A DNA stretch of 25,216 bases from contig DATHBT010000271.1 of assembly GCA_035295985.1 (NCBI GenBank), forward strand, positions 1-25,216, read 5' to 3'. The position numbers and the translations under genes were made by a program. Position 1 is the stretch's first letter. Each line of letters begins with the position of its first letter. The notes under the pieces were generated by a model. The model had not been told where the DNA came from, did no database searches, and saw only the letters and a list, made by a program, of their open reading frames with translations. This DNA comes from JAIVGV01 sp035295985. Its GTDB lineage: Bacteria; Acidobacteriota; Blastocatellia; Pyrinomonadales; Pyrinomonadaceae. Below are positions 1-7,746 of this stretch, one piece after another.

Positions 1-204
1 GACGCCCGAAAAATTTTCGAGCGGGTAATCGGCCCCGCGGTGGTGGAGCGCGCCGCGCGCACGGCCGCCCGCGATGTCGAAGGAGAAATCGCAGAAGTGG
101 GCTTCCCGCTGGTTGAAGACGAGGTGCGGCGTGCCGGCTGCGCGGGCGGCCTCGACAGCGAGCCGGAGCGGCGGCTCGGAGGGGATGCCGCAGAACAGGA
201 TCAT
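1..204 (-). CDS. ATP-grasp family protein, N-terminal part (cut by window edge)
   Basis: Only the first 68 residues are visible, starting MILFCGIPSEPPL and ending with ENFSGV at the window edge. The pattern is an N-terminal Rossmann-like strand and helix (residues 1-25) followed by short strands. It resembles the pre-ATP-grasp domain of RimK-like ligases, which join a carboxylate to an amine or hydroxyl using ATP. The ATG overlaps the TGA of the gene before it (ATGA), so the two are almost certainly translationally coupled. Transcription comes from the M6 peptidase gene further upstream. The catalytic ATP-grasp core lies outside the window, so activity cannot be judged. The family assignment rests on a short region and on its degenerate partner, so it is moderately supported. 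Confidence 0.5.
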   Translation of the reverse strand, partial: MILFCGIPSEPPLRLAVEAARAAGTPHLVFNQREAHFCDFSFDIAGGRARGALHHRGADYPLENFSGV

Positions 205-1037
205 CCTTCGCCCCCGGCTTCGAGCAGTTCGACGAGCGCGCCGGTCTCCGGCTCCGGGAGGTCGAAGGGGAACGAGCCGCCGCCGCAGAACCGCCAGCCG
301 CTGCCCTCTGTCGCGCGCGCGAACGAGAACTCGGCCAACTCGCACCCGACCTCACGCGCGAGCCGCAGGCACTTGTCGGCGAGCTTGGGCGGCAGTCCAT
401 CGCCGTAGGCGCGCGACCCGACGACCACGATGCGCCGGCGCTCTTCGCCGACGGGCTCCAGAAAGTGTGCCGGCGCGCTGCCGAGCGTCGCGCGCGAGGC
501 AGGCCGCACGGGCGAGCCGAGCGCGAGCCCCGCGCCTTCGAGCGGGACGTGCGCCTCGTAGGCCGGCTTCGGGAAGAGGCGCGCGCTGGTGGCGAAGCGC
601 ATCCCGCGCGCGGGCAGGCCGGCTCGGCCCGCGAGCAGCAGCCACTCGGCCACGCCCCGCACGTCGCCGCCGAGGCCGCGCGGCCGCGCGGGGTTGATGA
701 CGCGCGGCAGGGCCGCCATCCAGCTCAGCAGGAAGGCATGCGTCTCCATGAGCGCATAGTCGCGGTCAGCCTCCGGCGCGGCGGCGAAGTGCGGGGCGAC
801 GGCGTGGCAGAGGCGGTTAAAGACGGCCGCGATCTCGGCGGAGCTTATCCGCGTGCCGTCGGGGAAGCTCATCAGCGTCTCGACGCGCTCGCCGTCCTGC
901 CGCAGAGCCCAGCGCGTGCTGAGGGCCAGATCGTCTGCGGTGAGCAAGCGCGCGCGGGTCGCGCCGTGGCGCGCGCGCAGGCGCTCGTAGACGCGCGCGG
1001 CGAGCGGATCGCCATGGTGTGCGAGGACGAGGAACAT
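201..1037 (-). CDS. Degenerate ATP-grasp homologue (278 aa)
   Basis: The N-terminal half looks like a pre-ATP-grasp domain: a starting strand (MFLVLAHHGDPLA), then AAVFNRL near residues 70-76 where RimK-like proteins have a V-x-N/T-R segment, and a helical stretch ending in PRVINPARPRG (111-121). Residues 124-150 resemble the segment leading into the lid. Residues 215-274 resemble the C-terminal end of an ATP-grasp fold (KLADKCLRLAREVGCELAEF). However, most of the central nucleotide-binding domain is missing, and the site that normally carries the metal-binding Asn/Glu reads RFCGGGSFPFDL (249-260). I infer a non-catalytic partner or scaffold for the overlapping ATP-grasp gene. The start lies 44 bases after the M6 peptidase stop and has a weak ribosome site. 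Confidence 0.5.
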   Translation of the reverse strand: MFLVLAHHGDPLAARVYERLRARHGATRARLLTADDLALSTRWALRQDGERVETLMSFPDGTRISSAEIAAVFNRLCHAVAPHFAAAPEADRDYALMETHAFLLSWMAALPRVINPARPRGLGGDVRGVAEWLLLAGRAGLPARGMRFATSARLFPKPAYEAHVPLEGAGLALGSPVRPASRATLGSAPAHFLEPVGEERRRIVVVGSRAYGDGLPPKLADKCLRLAREVGCELAEFSFARATEGSGWRFCGGGSFPFDLPEPETGALVELLEAGGEG

Positions 1038-1081
1038 GGGCGCGGAAGAGCAGTTAACGGGCGGGGCCGAGGCGTGCGCGC

Positions 1082-3007
1082 CTAGAACTCGCGCGGCTTG
1101 GCGTCGAAGAAGCGCTTGCCCTGCGGCGAGTTGATCTGCGGCTGATCGCTGCCCTCCTGCGACTCCTCCTCGCCGGAGAGAGCGCCGCCGGAGAGATCGG
1201 GGCGCAACTCGCCACCGATGAATGGTTGCGGGATGGCGCCGGGGAATCCGCCGCCGCCGGGGAATCCGCCCTCGGTGAACTTCTCCATGAAGTTCTTTCC
1301 CTCGACCGGGTTCTTATCGAACCCCGTTGACTTGTCGATGATTGGCTTCTCGGGCTGCTTGTCGATCTGGAACGACTTCTCGTTGGGCAGCTTCTCGAAC
1401 TCCTTGGTGAAGTCCTTGGTGAAGTCCTTGACGTTGCTCTTGTCGGTGATCTCCTTGACCAGCGACTTGCTGGTGCACTTGACGGCGAGCGACGCCGTCA
1501 TCGTCGCGGCGGGGGCGCTGATGTTCGTCACCGCAACGCACGTGTCCACGCCGGCGTAAGACTTAGAACTTGGGTTCGACGACTTGTTGAAGGTCTTGTT
1601 GTTGGCCGTGCCTGGGTAGCAGTCGCCGGCGTCGCCGCGGTTGACGGCCGCCTCCAACTGCTTGAGCCCGTCGGCCTGCTTGAGCGCGACCTTCGGGTGC
1701 GTCTCGTTCGAGTTCGTGGCTATCGACTCGTCGATGTGCCAGATGAGGAGCCCGCCGCCGGGCAGGAACTTATCGAACTTCGTCTTCTGCCGGTTCTCGA
1801 CAAGGAAGTACTCGCTGCCGCCCGTCCCGTCCTTCCAGAGGCGGTGAACCTTCTTGCTCGTTTTCACGTCGGGGATGCTGACGGAGGCGGCGTTCGTTGT
1901 CTGCACGACGGCCGTGGCCCAGCCCTGGTTGAGCTTGCACCAAGCCGAGGGGTGAGCAGGCGTGTCGCCGTTGTTGTTCCAACTGCCGCCAGCCATCAGG
2001 CACCAGTTGCCGATGCCCTCGCTTGAGCCGTCCGTATCGTAGAGGTCGGGCCAGCCGAAGAGCAGGTGGCCGAGCTCGTGCGCGCAGACGCCGATGCGCG
2101 AGTCTTCGGGGACGGTCAGGTAGGAGAAGATCTTCGTGCCGTCGGCGTTGAGGGCGCCGCCCGAGAGCACCCACTTGTGCGACCAGATGTGGTTGACGTT
2201 GCCGGTCACCTCCGCGCCAGGGCCGGCGTGGATGACGACGAAGGCGTCGACGAAACCGTTGCCGTCGTTGTCGAAGGGGGCGTAGTTGACGGTGGGGTTG
2301 GCCGCGACGGCCGCCTCGCGCGCCATCGTACGGGCGTTCGGCTCGATGTTACCCGTGCCCGAATCGCCGTGGGCATAGTGGGCCATCGTGTTGCCGAGGT
2401 TGAAGGGGCCGACCACCTGGCCTTCGAGGTTGATGAGGCCGCCGCTCGCCTCCTTAAAGTACTCCTTGACGCTGCCCGTCGCAATCGAGCCGGTCGAGAA
2501 GAACAGGTTCTCGAAGTGCGCCTTGGTCTTCGACATGCTCTTGTCGCTGAAGTTGACGAGCACGATGATGACGCGCACCGTGCCGGTCAGGGGGGCGCGC
2601 TCCAGCGCCGCGTTGCGGACGATCCGCAGGGGCGTGCCGGCGGGGAACTCAGTGCCAGGCACGATCAGGCCGTCGTTGAAGCCCGCCGGGTTACGCTGCC
2701 GCAAGCGGAGCATGCTGGTGATGAACTCCTCGACGTCACGGCCGCCGCCGGCCGCCGCAGCCGCCTTGGCAGCGCCCTTCTTGGCGGCCTTCTTAGCGCC
2801 GCCCTTGCGCGAGCCCCTGACAGCGGCCGAGTCGGCCGCGAGGGCGTCGGCCGGGGCCGGGGTCTTGAGGCCCATCCGTTCGAGGGCCGCCGTGATCTTT
2901 TCCTGTAGCTGCGGGCTGGGTGCCACCCGGCACAGGTCGTACTCGTGGCGGCACCGTTGGAAGAGGCTGTTGAAGTCTTCGTAAGAAGGGTCGATCTTTC
3001 GGGACAT
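1082..3007 (-). CDS. M6-family (immune inhibitor A-like) metallopeptidase without signal peptide
   Basis: This 641-residue protein carries a zinc-peptidase motif HELGH at residues 310-314 followed by GWPDLYD, and LMAGGSW (338-343), which are characteristic of M6 peptidases. An acidic loop FDNDGNGFVD (245-254) may bind calcium. The fold spans roughly residues 140-500. Residues 1-50 form a short helical region, 65-90 a Lys/Ala/Gly-rich linker. Residues 511-641 are a low-complexity tail with repeated Lys-Asp/Glu-Phe-Thr units, a Gly/Pro stretch and an acidic end. M6 enzymes are normally secreted, but no signal peptide or membrane segment is seen at the start chosen. AGGAG lies 6 bases before the ATG, so the start is well supported. 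It is the first gene of an apparent operon with two ATP-grasp-type genes. Confidence 0.88.
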   Translation of the reverse strand: MSRKIDPSYEDFNSLFQRCRHEYDLCRVAPSPQLQEKITAALERMGLKTPAPADALAADSAAVRGSRKGGAKKAAKKGAAKAAAAAGGGRDVEEFITSMLRLRQRNPAGFNDGLIVPGTEFPAGTPLRIVRNAALERAPLTGTVRVIIVLVNFSDKSMSKTKAHFENLFFSTGSIATGSVKEYFKEASGGLINLEGQVVGPFNLGNTMAHYAHGDSGTGNIEPNARTMAREAAVAANPTVNYAPFDNDGNGFVDAFVVIHAGPGAEVTGNVNHIWSHKWVLSGGALNADGTKIFSYLTVPEDSRIGVCAHELGHLLFGWPDLYDTDGSSEGIGNWCLMAGGSWNNNGDTPAHPSAWCKLNQGWATAVVQTTNAASVSIPDVKTSKKVHRLWKDGTGGSEYFLVENRQKTKFDKFLPGGGLLIWHIDESIATNSNETHPKVALKQADGLKQLEAAVNRGDAGDCYPGTANNKTFNKSSNPSSKSYAGVDTCVAVTNISAPAATMTASLAVKCTSKSLVKEITDKSNVKDFTKDFTKEFEKLPNEKSFQIDKQPEKPIIDKSTGFDKNPVEGKNFMEKFTEGGFPGGGGFPGAIPQPFIGGELRPDLSGGALSGEEESQEGSDQPQINSPQGKRFFDAKPREF

Positions 3008-3318
3008 GGTTTTCTCCTGTCTGTGTGGAGGACATGAGGAGTGGGCGAGCGCCTGCTCGCGTGTTGGTTAAGCGCGTGATCGGGGAGTTAGGCCGCAGGC
3101 GTGAGCGAGGCGGGGCGCGGGGCAGGCGCGGCGGCGGCCGCCGCTGCCGTTACCGACAGCTTATCCGTCAGCTTGTGGCCGGTGTCCCCTTTCACGGGTG
3201 TGGCGCGTCTCAGGGTATATGAGTTCGGGCTAGGGGGCCGCCCGCGGGCCTCGCAGGCGGTCGTGAACTTCGGGTGCGTCAAGAGGCGTCAGCTTTGTAA
3301 GACCGCGGGTTTTATAGC
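3008..3318 (-). other. Long leader region upstream of the M6 peptidase gene
   Basis: If the promoter at 3325-3353 is real, the M6 transcript has a leader of about 310 bases. It contains near-repeats AAGCTGACGG and AAGCTGTCGG (minus strand) and G+C-rich self-complementary stretches. I do not recognise a riboswitch class. A 64-codon TTG-initiated reading frame (3282 down to 3088) lies inside, but has no ribosome site and ends in an Ala/Pro-rich stretch, so it is not called as a gene. Confidence 0.3.
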
Positions 3319-3324
3319 GTGCCA

Positions 3325-3353
3325 AATGTATCGCCGCGCCGCCCAAAGGTCAA
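3325..3353 (-). promoter_or_regulatory. Sigma-70-type promoter for the M6/ATP-grasp operon
   Basis: On the minus strand there is TTGACC (3353-3348), a 17-base spacer and TACATT (3330-3325). That matches five of six and four of six consensus positions with optimal spacing. It sits between the CYTH gene end and the M6 gene and points at the latter. Confidence 0.55.
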
Positions 3354-3412
3354 CACAATTTTCTGGCGCGGTGAACGACGAGCGATCGCGTGCAGCACGC
3401 CTCGCGGGCGCG

Positions 3413-3994
3413 TCACGCCCCCGATCCTCCGCGCCGCGCGAGTTCGGTGCGGACGTCGTCGGCAGTGAGGCTGACAAGTCGACCGCCGGTGAACAGTTCG
3501 TCGTTCGTCACCTCGCGCGCGGCGAAGGCCGGGACGGGGAAGTCGCGCAGCTCCTCATCCGTGTGGAACTCTGTCTCGGCGAGGACGAGGCCGTGGAGCG
3601 CGCCGAGGAAAACGTCAACAGAGAACTTACGGCCGTCGTGCTCGTAGGGGTAGCGGTTCTTGCGTACCTCGTTGCCCTCGAAGACTGAGAGCACTTCGTA
3701 CTCGGCCTGCGAGAGGTAGATGTTCGCGATGACGGTGCGCGAAAAGTCACCCGCATCGGGCGCGAATTTTTGTGTGAGCTTCCAAGTCCACTCGCGCCGC
3801 TCGGGCACGCGCACTTTTCGCAGCCGCAGGCGCGTGCCCGTGATGTAGTTGTCGAAGATTTGGATGTGCGGGTCGTTGACGCGAAGGCCCGGCGGCAGCT
3901 CGCGCAGGAGGTAGCGGCGCTCGCGCTCGACGCGGGCGTACTTCATGCGCCGTTCGGAAACGTCCGCCGCCGTGCCGAGGTATGTGCCGCCCAT
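3413..3994 (-). CDS. CYTH domain protein (triphosphate tunnel metalloenzyme-like)
   Basis: The protein has the CYTH signature VERERRYLL (E-x-E-x-R near the N-terminus, where the family has ExExK), then TGTRLRLRKV, TWKLTQKF and a string of acidic and basic strands (KFSVDVFLG, LVLAETEF) typical of the eight-stranded tunnel. CYTH enzymes hydrolyse inorganic or organic triphosphates, or bind polyphosphate, with divalent metal; which substrate applies here is not visible. The ATG at 3994 overlaps the aconitase stop (TGATG), suggesting coupling, with GAGGAG about 14 bases upstream. An alternative ATG at 3946 (MKYARVERERRYLL, 177 aa) would start just before the CYTH signature as is usual for the family, and may be the true start. 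Confidence 0.8.
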   Translation of the reverse strand: MGGTYLGTAADVSERRMKYARVERERRYLLRELPPGLRVNDPHIQIFDNYITGTRLRLRKVRVPERREWTWKLTQKFAPDAGDFSRTVIANIYLSQAEYEVLSVFEGNEVRKNRYPYEHDGRKFSVDVFLGALHGLVLAETEFHTDEELRDFPVPAFAAREVTNDELFTGGRLVSLTADDVRTELARRGGSGA

Positions 3995-5997
3995 CAGACC
4001 GCGACCAACTCCTCTTCGCGCTCTTTGAGAAATTCCTCCGGCTCGACGATGCGGCCGGCGATGGCCGATGCCGCGACGACGTAGGGAGACGCCAGATAGA
4101 CCTTGCCGGGGCCGCTGCGGCCGGGGAAGTTGCGGTTCTGCGCGCTGACGGTCACGGTCTCCGCAGTCTTCGACGCGCCCGGCCCGGCGTTGATGCAAGC
4201 GCCGCAACTGGGGTCGATCAGCTCCGCGCCCGCGCGCTCGAAAATCTCGATGTAGCCTTGCGAGCGCGCGTACTCTTTAATCTTCTGCGAGCCGAATTGC
4301 AGGTAGAGTCGCACGCCGGGCGCGACCCGTTGGCCGCGCTCGACGGCGCGCTTCAGCACCGCGGCGTACATGTCCATGTCGGCCATCTTGCCGCCGGTGC
4401 AGGAGCCGCCGTAGGCCGCGTCGATCTTCACGTCCTCGGCGAGATCGGCGATGTCGAGGCCGTTGCGCGGGTCGCCCGGCAGCGCGACCATCGGGCGAAT
4501 CTCGCCCAAGTCAATCTCAAAGACGGCGGCGTACTCGGCGTCTTCGTCGCTCTTCAAAAACCCTTTGCGGACTTCTTCCGCGTCGAGGCCGCGCGCGCTC
4601 GTGAGGTATTCGAGGACGACTTCGTCCGGCTCGATGATGCCGGTGAACCCGCCGGCCTCGACGGCCATGTTCGTCAGAGTCGCGCGCTCGTCAATCGACC
4701 AGTCGCGCAGGCCGTCGCCCGCGAACTCCAAGACCTGCCCGATCCCCTTGCCCTCCTTCATGTAGTCGGTGGCGAGGATTTTGAGCATCACGTCTTTGGC
4801 CGAAACGTCGGCGCGCTTCTGTCCCGTCAAAACGAACTTGACCGTTTCGGGGACTTTGACGCGGATGTCTTTGGTGTACCAGGCGTTCGCCATGTCGGTC
4901 GAACCCACCCCGAAGGCGAAGCAGCCCAGGACGCCGGCCATGCAGGTGTGCGAGTCCGTGCCGATGACGAGCTGGCCGGGCAGCGCGATGTCTTCGACGA
5001 CGGCGTTGTGGCAGATGGCCTCGCTCCCGCGCTCCTCCGTGCCGCCGTAAAGCCTGATGCCCTGCTCTTCGGTGAAAGACTCCTGCGTGGTGGCGAGTCC
5101 GTTCGCGCGATCCAGCAGCCCCATCTTCTTCTTGTCGTCCGACATCACGCGGCCGAGGAAGGTGAGGTGATCGCGGAAGGCGTAAACCGACTCAGGCTCG
5201 GTCACGCGCGCCTCTTTACCCAGAGCCTGCTTGAAGAGTGATTCGGCCATCGGCGTGACGTACTCGTGCGAGAAGCGCACGTCTGCGACGGCGAACAAGG
5301 CGTCGCCGGGCTTCACCGACTCGACGCCGACCCGTCCGGCGCTCACGAAGGCGTGGCGCGCGATGATCTTCTCGACGATGTTCATCGGCCGCCGCTGCGT
5401 CTCCAGAGCGGGCGGCGAGACGTGGCCGGCGAGCCGCGCCTTGTTGTAGTTGAAGAGGCCGCCGTACTCGACGATCTGCCGCGAGATCGGATCGAGGCCG
5501 CGCGTGAACTCTTCGAGCGGAATCTCTTCGCCCTTCCTGATGCGCTCGATGAGGCCGAAGTCGGTCGAGGTGAGCAGCCCGATGTTCTGGCAGTTCTGGC
5601 CGTAAATCTTCTCGATGGTCTTCGCGATGACGAGTTGCAGCCCGGCCGACTTCTCCGCGAACGGCGCGGTCTCGCGCGACGAGCCGCAGCCCTTGGACAG
5701 CCCGGAGACGACGACGGCGAAGCCGCCGTTTTTAACTTCGTCCTTCCTTACCGCCTGCTCGCGCATCCCGACGTAAACGTACTCGCCCAACGTCTCGTCG
5801 TAGTAGAAGCAGACCCATCCGGGCGTGATCTCGTCGGTCGAGATGTTGTTCATCAGCGGGCGCGACGGGTCGTGCTCAAGCTGTTCGCCGCCTTCGAGTT
5901 GGCGGCGGATGAGCGAGGTGTCTTCGGTCAGAAACAGCACGCGCCCGTCGAATTTGATCCGCTCCGGGCGCTTGTTCGTCTTCTCGGCGGCAGACAT
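3994..5997 (-). CDS. Aconitase-superfamily hydratase with N-terminal swivel domain
   Basis: This 667-residue [4Fe-4S] dehydratase has its domains in swivel-first order. Residues 45-150 carry swivel motifs (NNISTDEITPG, SKGCGSSRETAPFA), and residues about 205-650 carry the catalytic core: GTDSHTC (346-352), GSCTGGKMAD with C533, and CGAC with C598 and C601, which are the expected three cluster ligands. NRNFPGRSG (621-629) is the usual phosphate/carboxylate-binding segment. Classical AcnA and LeuC/LeuD fusions put the swivel last; AcnB puts it before the core but adds a HEAT-like domain that is absent here. Aconitate, isopropylmalate, homoaconitate or methylcitrate-type substrates are all possible. 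GAGGAG precedes the ATG by 9 bases. It is followed by a coupled CYTH gene. Confidence 0.9.
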   Translation of the reverse strand: MSAAEKTNKRPERIKFDGRVLFLTEDTSLIRRQLEGGEQLEHDPSRPLMNNISTDEITPGWVCFYYDETLGEYVYVGMREQAVRKDEVKNGGFAVVVSGLSKGCGSSRETAPFAEKSAGLQLVIAKTIEKIYGQNCQNIGLLTSTDFGLIERIRKGEEIPLEEFTRGLDPISRQIVEYGGLFNYNKARLAGHVSPPALETQRRPMNIVEKIIARHAFVSAGRVGVESVKPGDALFAVADVRFSHEYVTPMAESLFKQALGKEARVTEPESVYAFRDHLTFLGRVMSDDKKKMGLLDRANGLATTQESFTEEQGIRLYGGTEERGSEAICHNAVVEDIALPGQLVIGTDSHTCMAGVLGCFAFGVGSTDMANAWYTKDIRVKVPETVKFVLTGQKRADVSAKDVMLKILATDYMKEGKGIGQVLEFAGDGLRDWSIDERATLTNMAVEAGGFTGIIEPDEVVLEYLTSARGLDAEEVRKGFLKSDEDAEYAAVFEIDLGEIRPMVALPGDPRNGLDIADLAEDVKIDAAYGGSCTGGKMADMDMYAAVLKRAVERGQRVAPGVRLYLQFGSQKIKEYARSQGYIEIFERAGAELIDPSCGACINAGPGASKTAETVTVSAQNRNFPGRSGPGKVYLASPYVVAASAIAGRIVEPEEFLKEREEELVAV

Positions 5998-6039
5998 TAA
6001 TGACTCCTCTGGTTTATGAGTTCGTTTGATTAACTGAAG

Positions 6040-6068
6040 ATTATAGCGGCTGGCGCGGCAAATGTCCG
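6040..6068 (-). promoter_or_regulatory. Promoter of the aconitase-family gene
   Basis: On the minus strand CGGACA (6068-6063) is followed after exactly 17 bases by a perfect TATAAT (6045-6040). It lies 43 bases before the start codon, in the 344-base gap between divergent genes. No equally good promoter was found for the plus-strand gene on the other side of this gap. Confidence 0.65.
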
Positions 6069-6341
6069 CCCGCGCGAACGGCGTGGGCGCGCGTGATATA
6101 CGCCGCGCCGCGAAGTCCCGAAGGCCCGGCCCGCGCGGCGGCAATTTGCAGTACACGATGTACGGGATCGCTCCGCCGCCGCGGCCCCCGCCGTTGGGTT
6201 TAAGTCTCCGCCTTCCTTCAACTTGTGCCGGCCCGGCGACCGGCACGGCGGTTGCCGAAATCTCCTGCATGCCCGTCCGGGCTGAAACCCTCGGCCCGCC
6301 CCACAGACGGCGATCAACTTTTAAGGAGGAGAATCAAAGCA

Positions 6342-7355
6342 ATGACCAGACGTTTGCTTGGGGTGCTGGGCTGTGCCGCGCTCGTGTGCGCCTCGGCCAA
6401 CTTCGTCGCAGCCCAGGAGACGAAAACCACTACGACCACCACCACGCAGACCACCAAGACCATCCAGCACGCCGACGGCTCTTACACCGTCATCGAGTAC
6501 CCGGCCGACCGCGAGGTGACGGTCGAACTCGCGCCCGCGCACGCTGTTCACGGCGCGCGCGGCGTGGCGAAGGTGCTGCGCCGCGGCGACGTGACGACGA
6601 TCAACCTCGATCTCGCGAGCCTGCCGAACACCGTCGGCAACTTCAACGTCTTCGCCCTCGATCCGGCGGGCAAGTTCACGCTGCTCGGCCCCGTGACGGC
6701 CACTAACGGCGCGGCGACGCACACGTTCACGACGCCGCTGGACAAGTTCATGCTCGTCGTCTCGCCCGAAGCCAACCTGACGACGCTCGCCGAGAACACG
6801 CCGGTCTTCTTCCGCAGCACCGCGCCCGAAGGGCTGGCGGTGATCCCCGTCCGGCAGACGGGAGACGAGTCGATGCAGGCCGTCGGCGAAGAGGTGGCCG
6901 CCGGCACGGCCACCACGGCCACGGCCGTCACCCCGGCGGGCAACGTGACGACCACGACCGCGGCCAGCTACAACGTGCCGATGCTCGGCGTCCCCTCGTT
7001 CGAGCGCGGCGAGGACACGATGGTCAAGGTCAACCTCGCGGGCGAGATGACCGGCTCGCGCGTCAACTTCGTGATCGAGCCGCGCAAGGACGGCCCCGTG
7101 ACGATCAAGGCCCGCTTCCACGAGCTGAAGGAGGCGCCGGCCGGCAAGCGCTACGTGCTGTGGGCCGTCAGCCCCGACCAGAAGTTCACGCGCGTCGGCC
7201 AGATCATCAACACCGGCAACCGCAACGAGGCGGAGATTCGCGGCGAGGTGGCGATGCGGGACTTCGGCCTGCTGATCACGACCGAGGACGCGACCGAATC
7301 GCCTATGCCGAAGGGCGCTGTCGTCGGCACGGTCTATTTCGAGCCGAGGAAGTAG
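6342..7355 (+). CDS. Secreted protein of unknown function (337 aa)
   Basis: The protein starts with a clear signal peptide (MTRRLLGVLGCAALVCASANFVAAQ, likely cut after residue 24-25), followed by a Thr-rich segment of about ten threonines. The rest is strand-rich, with two similar-looking halves: residues about 50-180 and 215-335 each include a segment ending in a lysine-rich or acidic turn (GNFNVFALDPAGKFTLLGPV; RYVLWAVSPDQKFTRVGQI). These may be two related immunoglobulin-like or anti-sigma-type beta domains, which is inference. The start is fixed by AAGGAGGA 11 bases upstream. No conserved catalytic motif is visible. A strong terminator follows, so it appears to be a single-gene unit. Confidence 0.8.
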   Translation: MTRRLLGVLGCAALVCASANFVAAQETKTTTTTTTQTTKTIQHADGSYTVIEYPADREVTVELAPAHAVHGARGVAKVLRRGDVTTINLDLASLPNTVGNFNVFALDPAGKFTLLGPVTATNGAATHTFTTPLDKFMLVVSPEANLTTLAENTPVFFRSTAPEGLAVIPVRQTGDESMQAVGEEVAAGTATTATAVTPAGNVTTTTAASYNVPMLGVPSFERGEDTMVKVNLAGEMTGSRVNFVIEPRKDGPVTIKARFHELKEAPAGKRYVLWAVSPDQKFTRVGQIINTGNRNEAEIRGEVAMRDFGLLITTEDATESPMPKGAVVGTVYFEPRK

Positions 7356-7417
7356 CCCCTCTGATGCTTTCGCCCGCGCCTGCCGCCCTCGCGTTCCGGC
7401 GGGTGCCGGCGGTCGAA

Positions 7418-7450
7418 GGCTGGCCCCACCCAGACGGGGCCAGCCTTTTT
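7418..7450 (+). terminator. Rho-independent terminator after the secreted protein gene
   Basis: A perfect 10-base stem GGCTGGCCCC / GGGGCCAGCC with an 8-base loop is followed directly by TTTTT. It starts 63 bases after the stop codon. Confidence 0.9.
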
Positions 7451-7489
7451 GTCTGTGCGGCGCGCCGACACACTTTCGGCAAAATTACA

Positions 7490-7518
7490 TTGACCCAGCC
7501 CCGCCCCTGCCGTTAAAC
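7490..7518 (+). promoter_or_regulatory. Possible promoter for the protease-TPR gene
   Basis: TTGACC (7490-7495) and TTAAAC (7513-7518) are separated by 17 bases. The -35 is good and the -10 weak (three of six). It lies in the 391-base gap 7356-7746, which otherwise holds only the terminator at 7418-7450 and about 230 bases of leader in which I see no gene. Confidence 0.35.
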
Positions 7519-7746
7519 TTTTTGACGGGTAGCGCCCCGGCCCGACGCAACGTCAGGGATACCCTGCCCTGACGAAAAGCTGCGGCGAAGGGACGCGAAC
7601 CATCCCGCGCACGACGGCAGGCACGCGCCGCCTGCCGCACAGCCCACGCGCCAGAGTTTTCCCCGCGCACATTTGAAAGCCCTTTGAGACCCGCGCGCTC
7701 GATGCACGCCCCGCACAGCGCGCCGGCCGAGGCGTTTCTGTTAGCG

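Noticed and set aside
3088..3282. Short frame before the M6 gene as a RiPP-type precursor peptide
   Set aside because: It starts with TTG without a ribosome site and ends in an Ala/Pro-rich stretch. No conserved core repeat was seen. It is only mentioned within the leader.
3982..5241. Long plus-strand open frame opposite the aconitase gene
   Set aside because: It mirrors the codon pattern of the real minus-strand gene, as is common at high GC, and its translation is Ala/Arg/Asp/Val-rich without a family.
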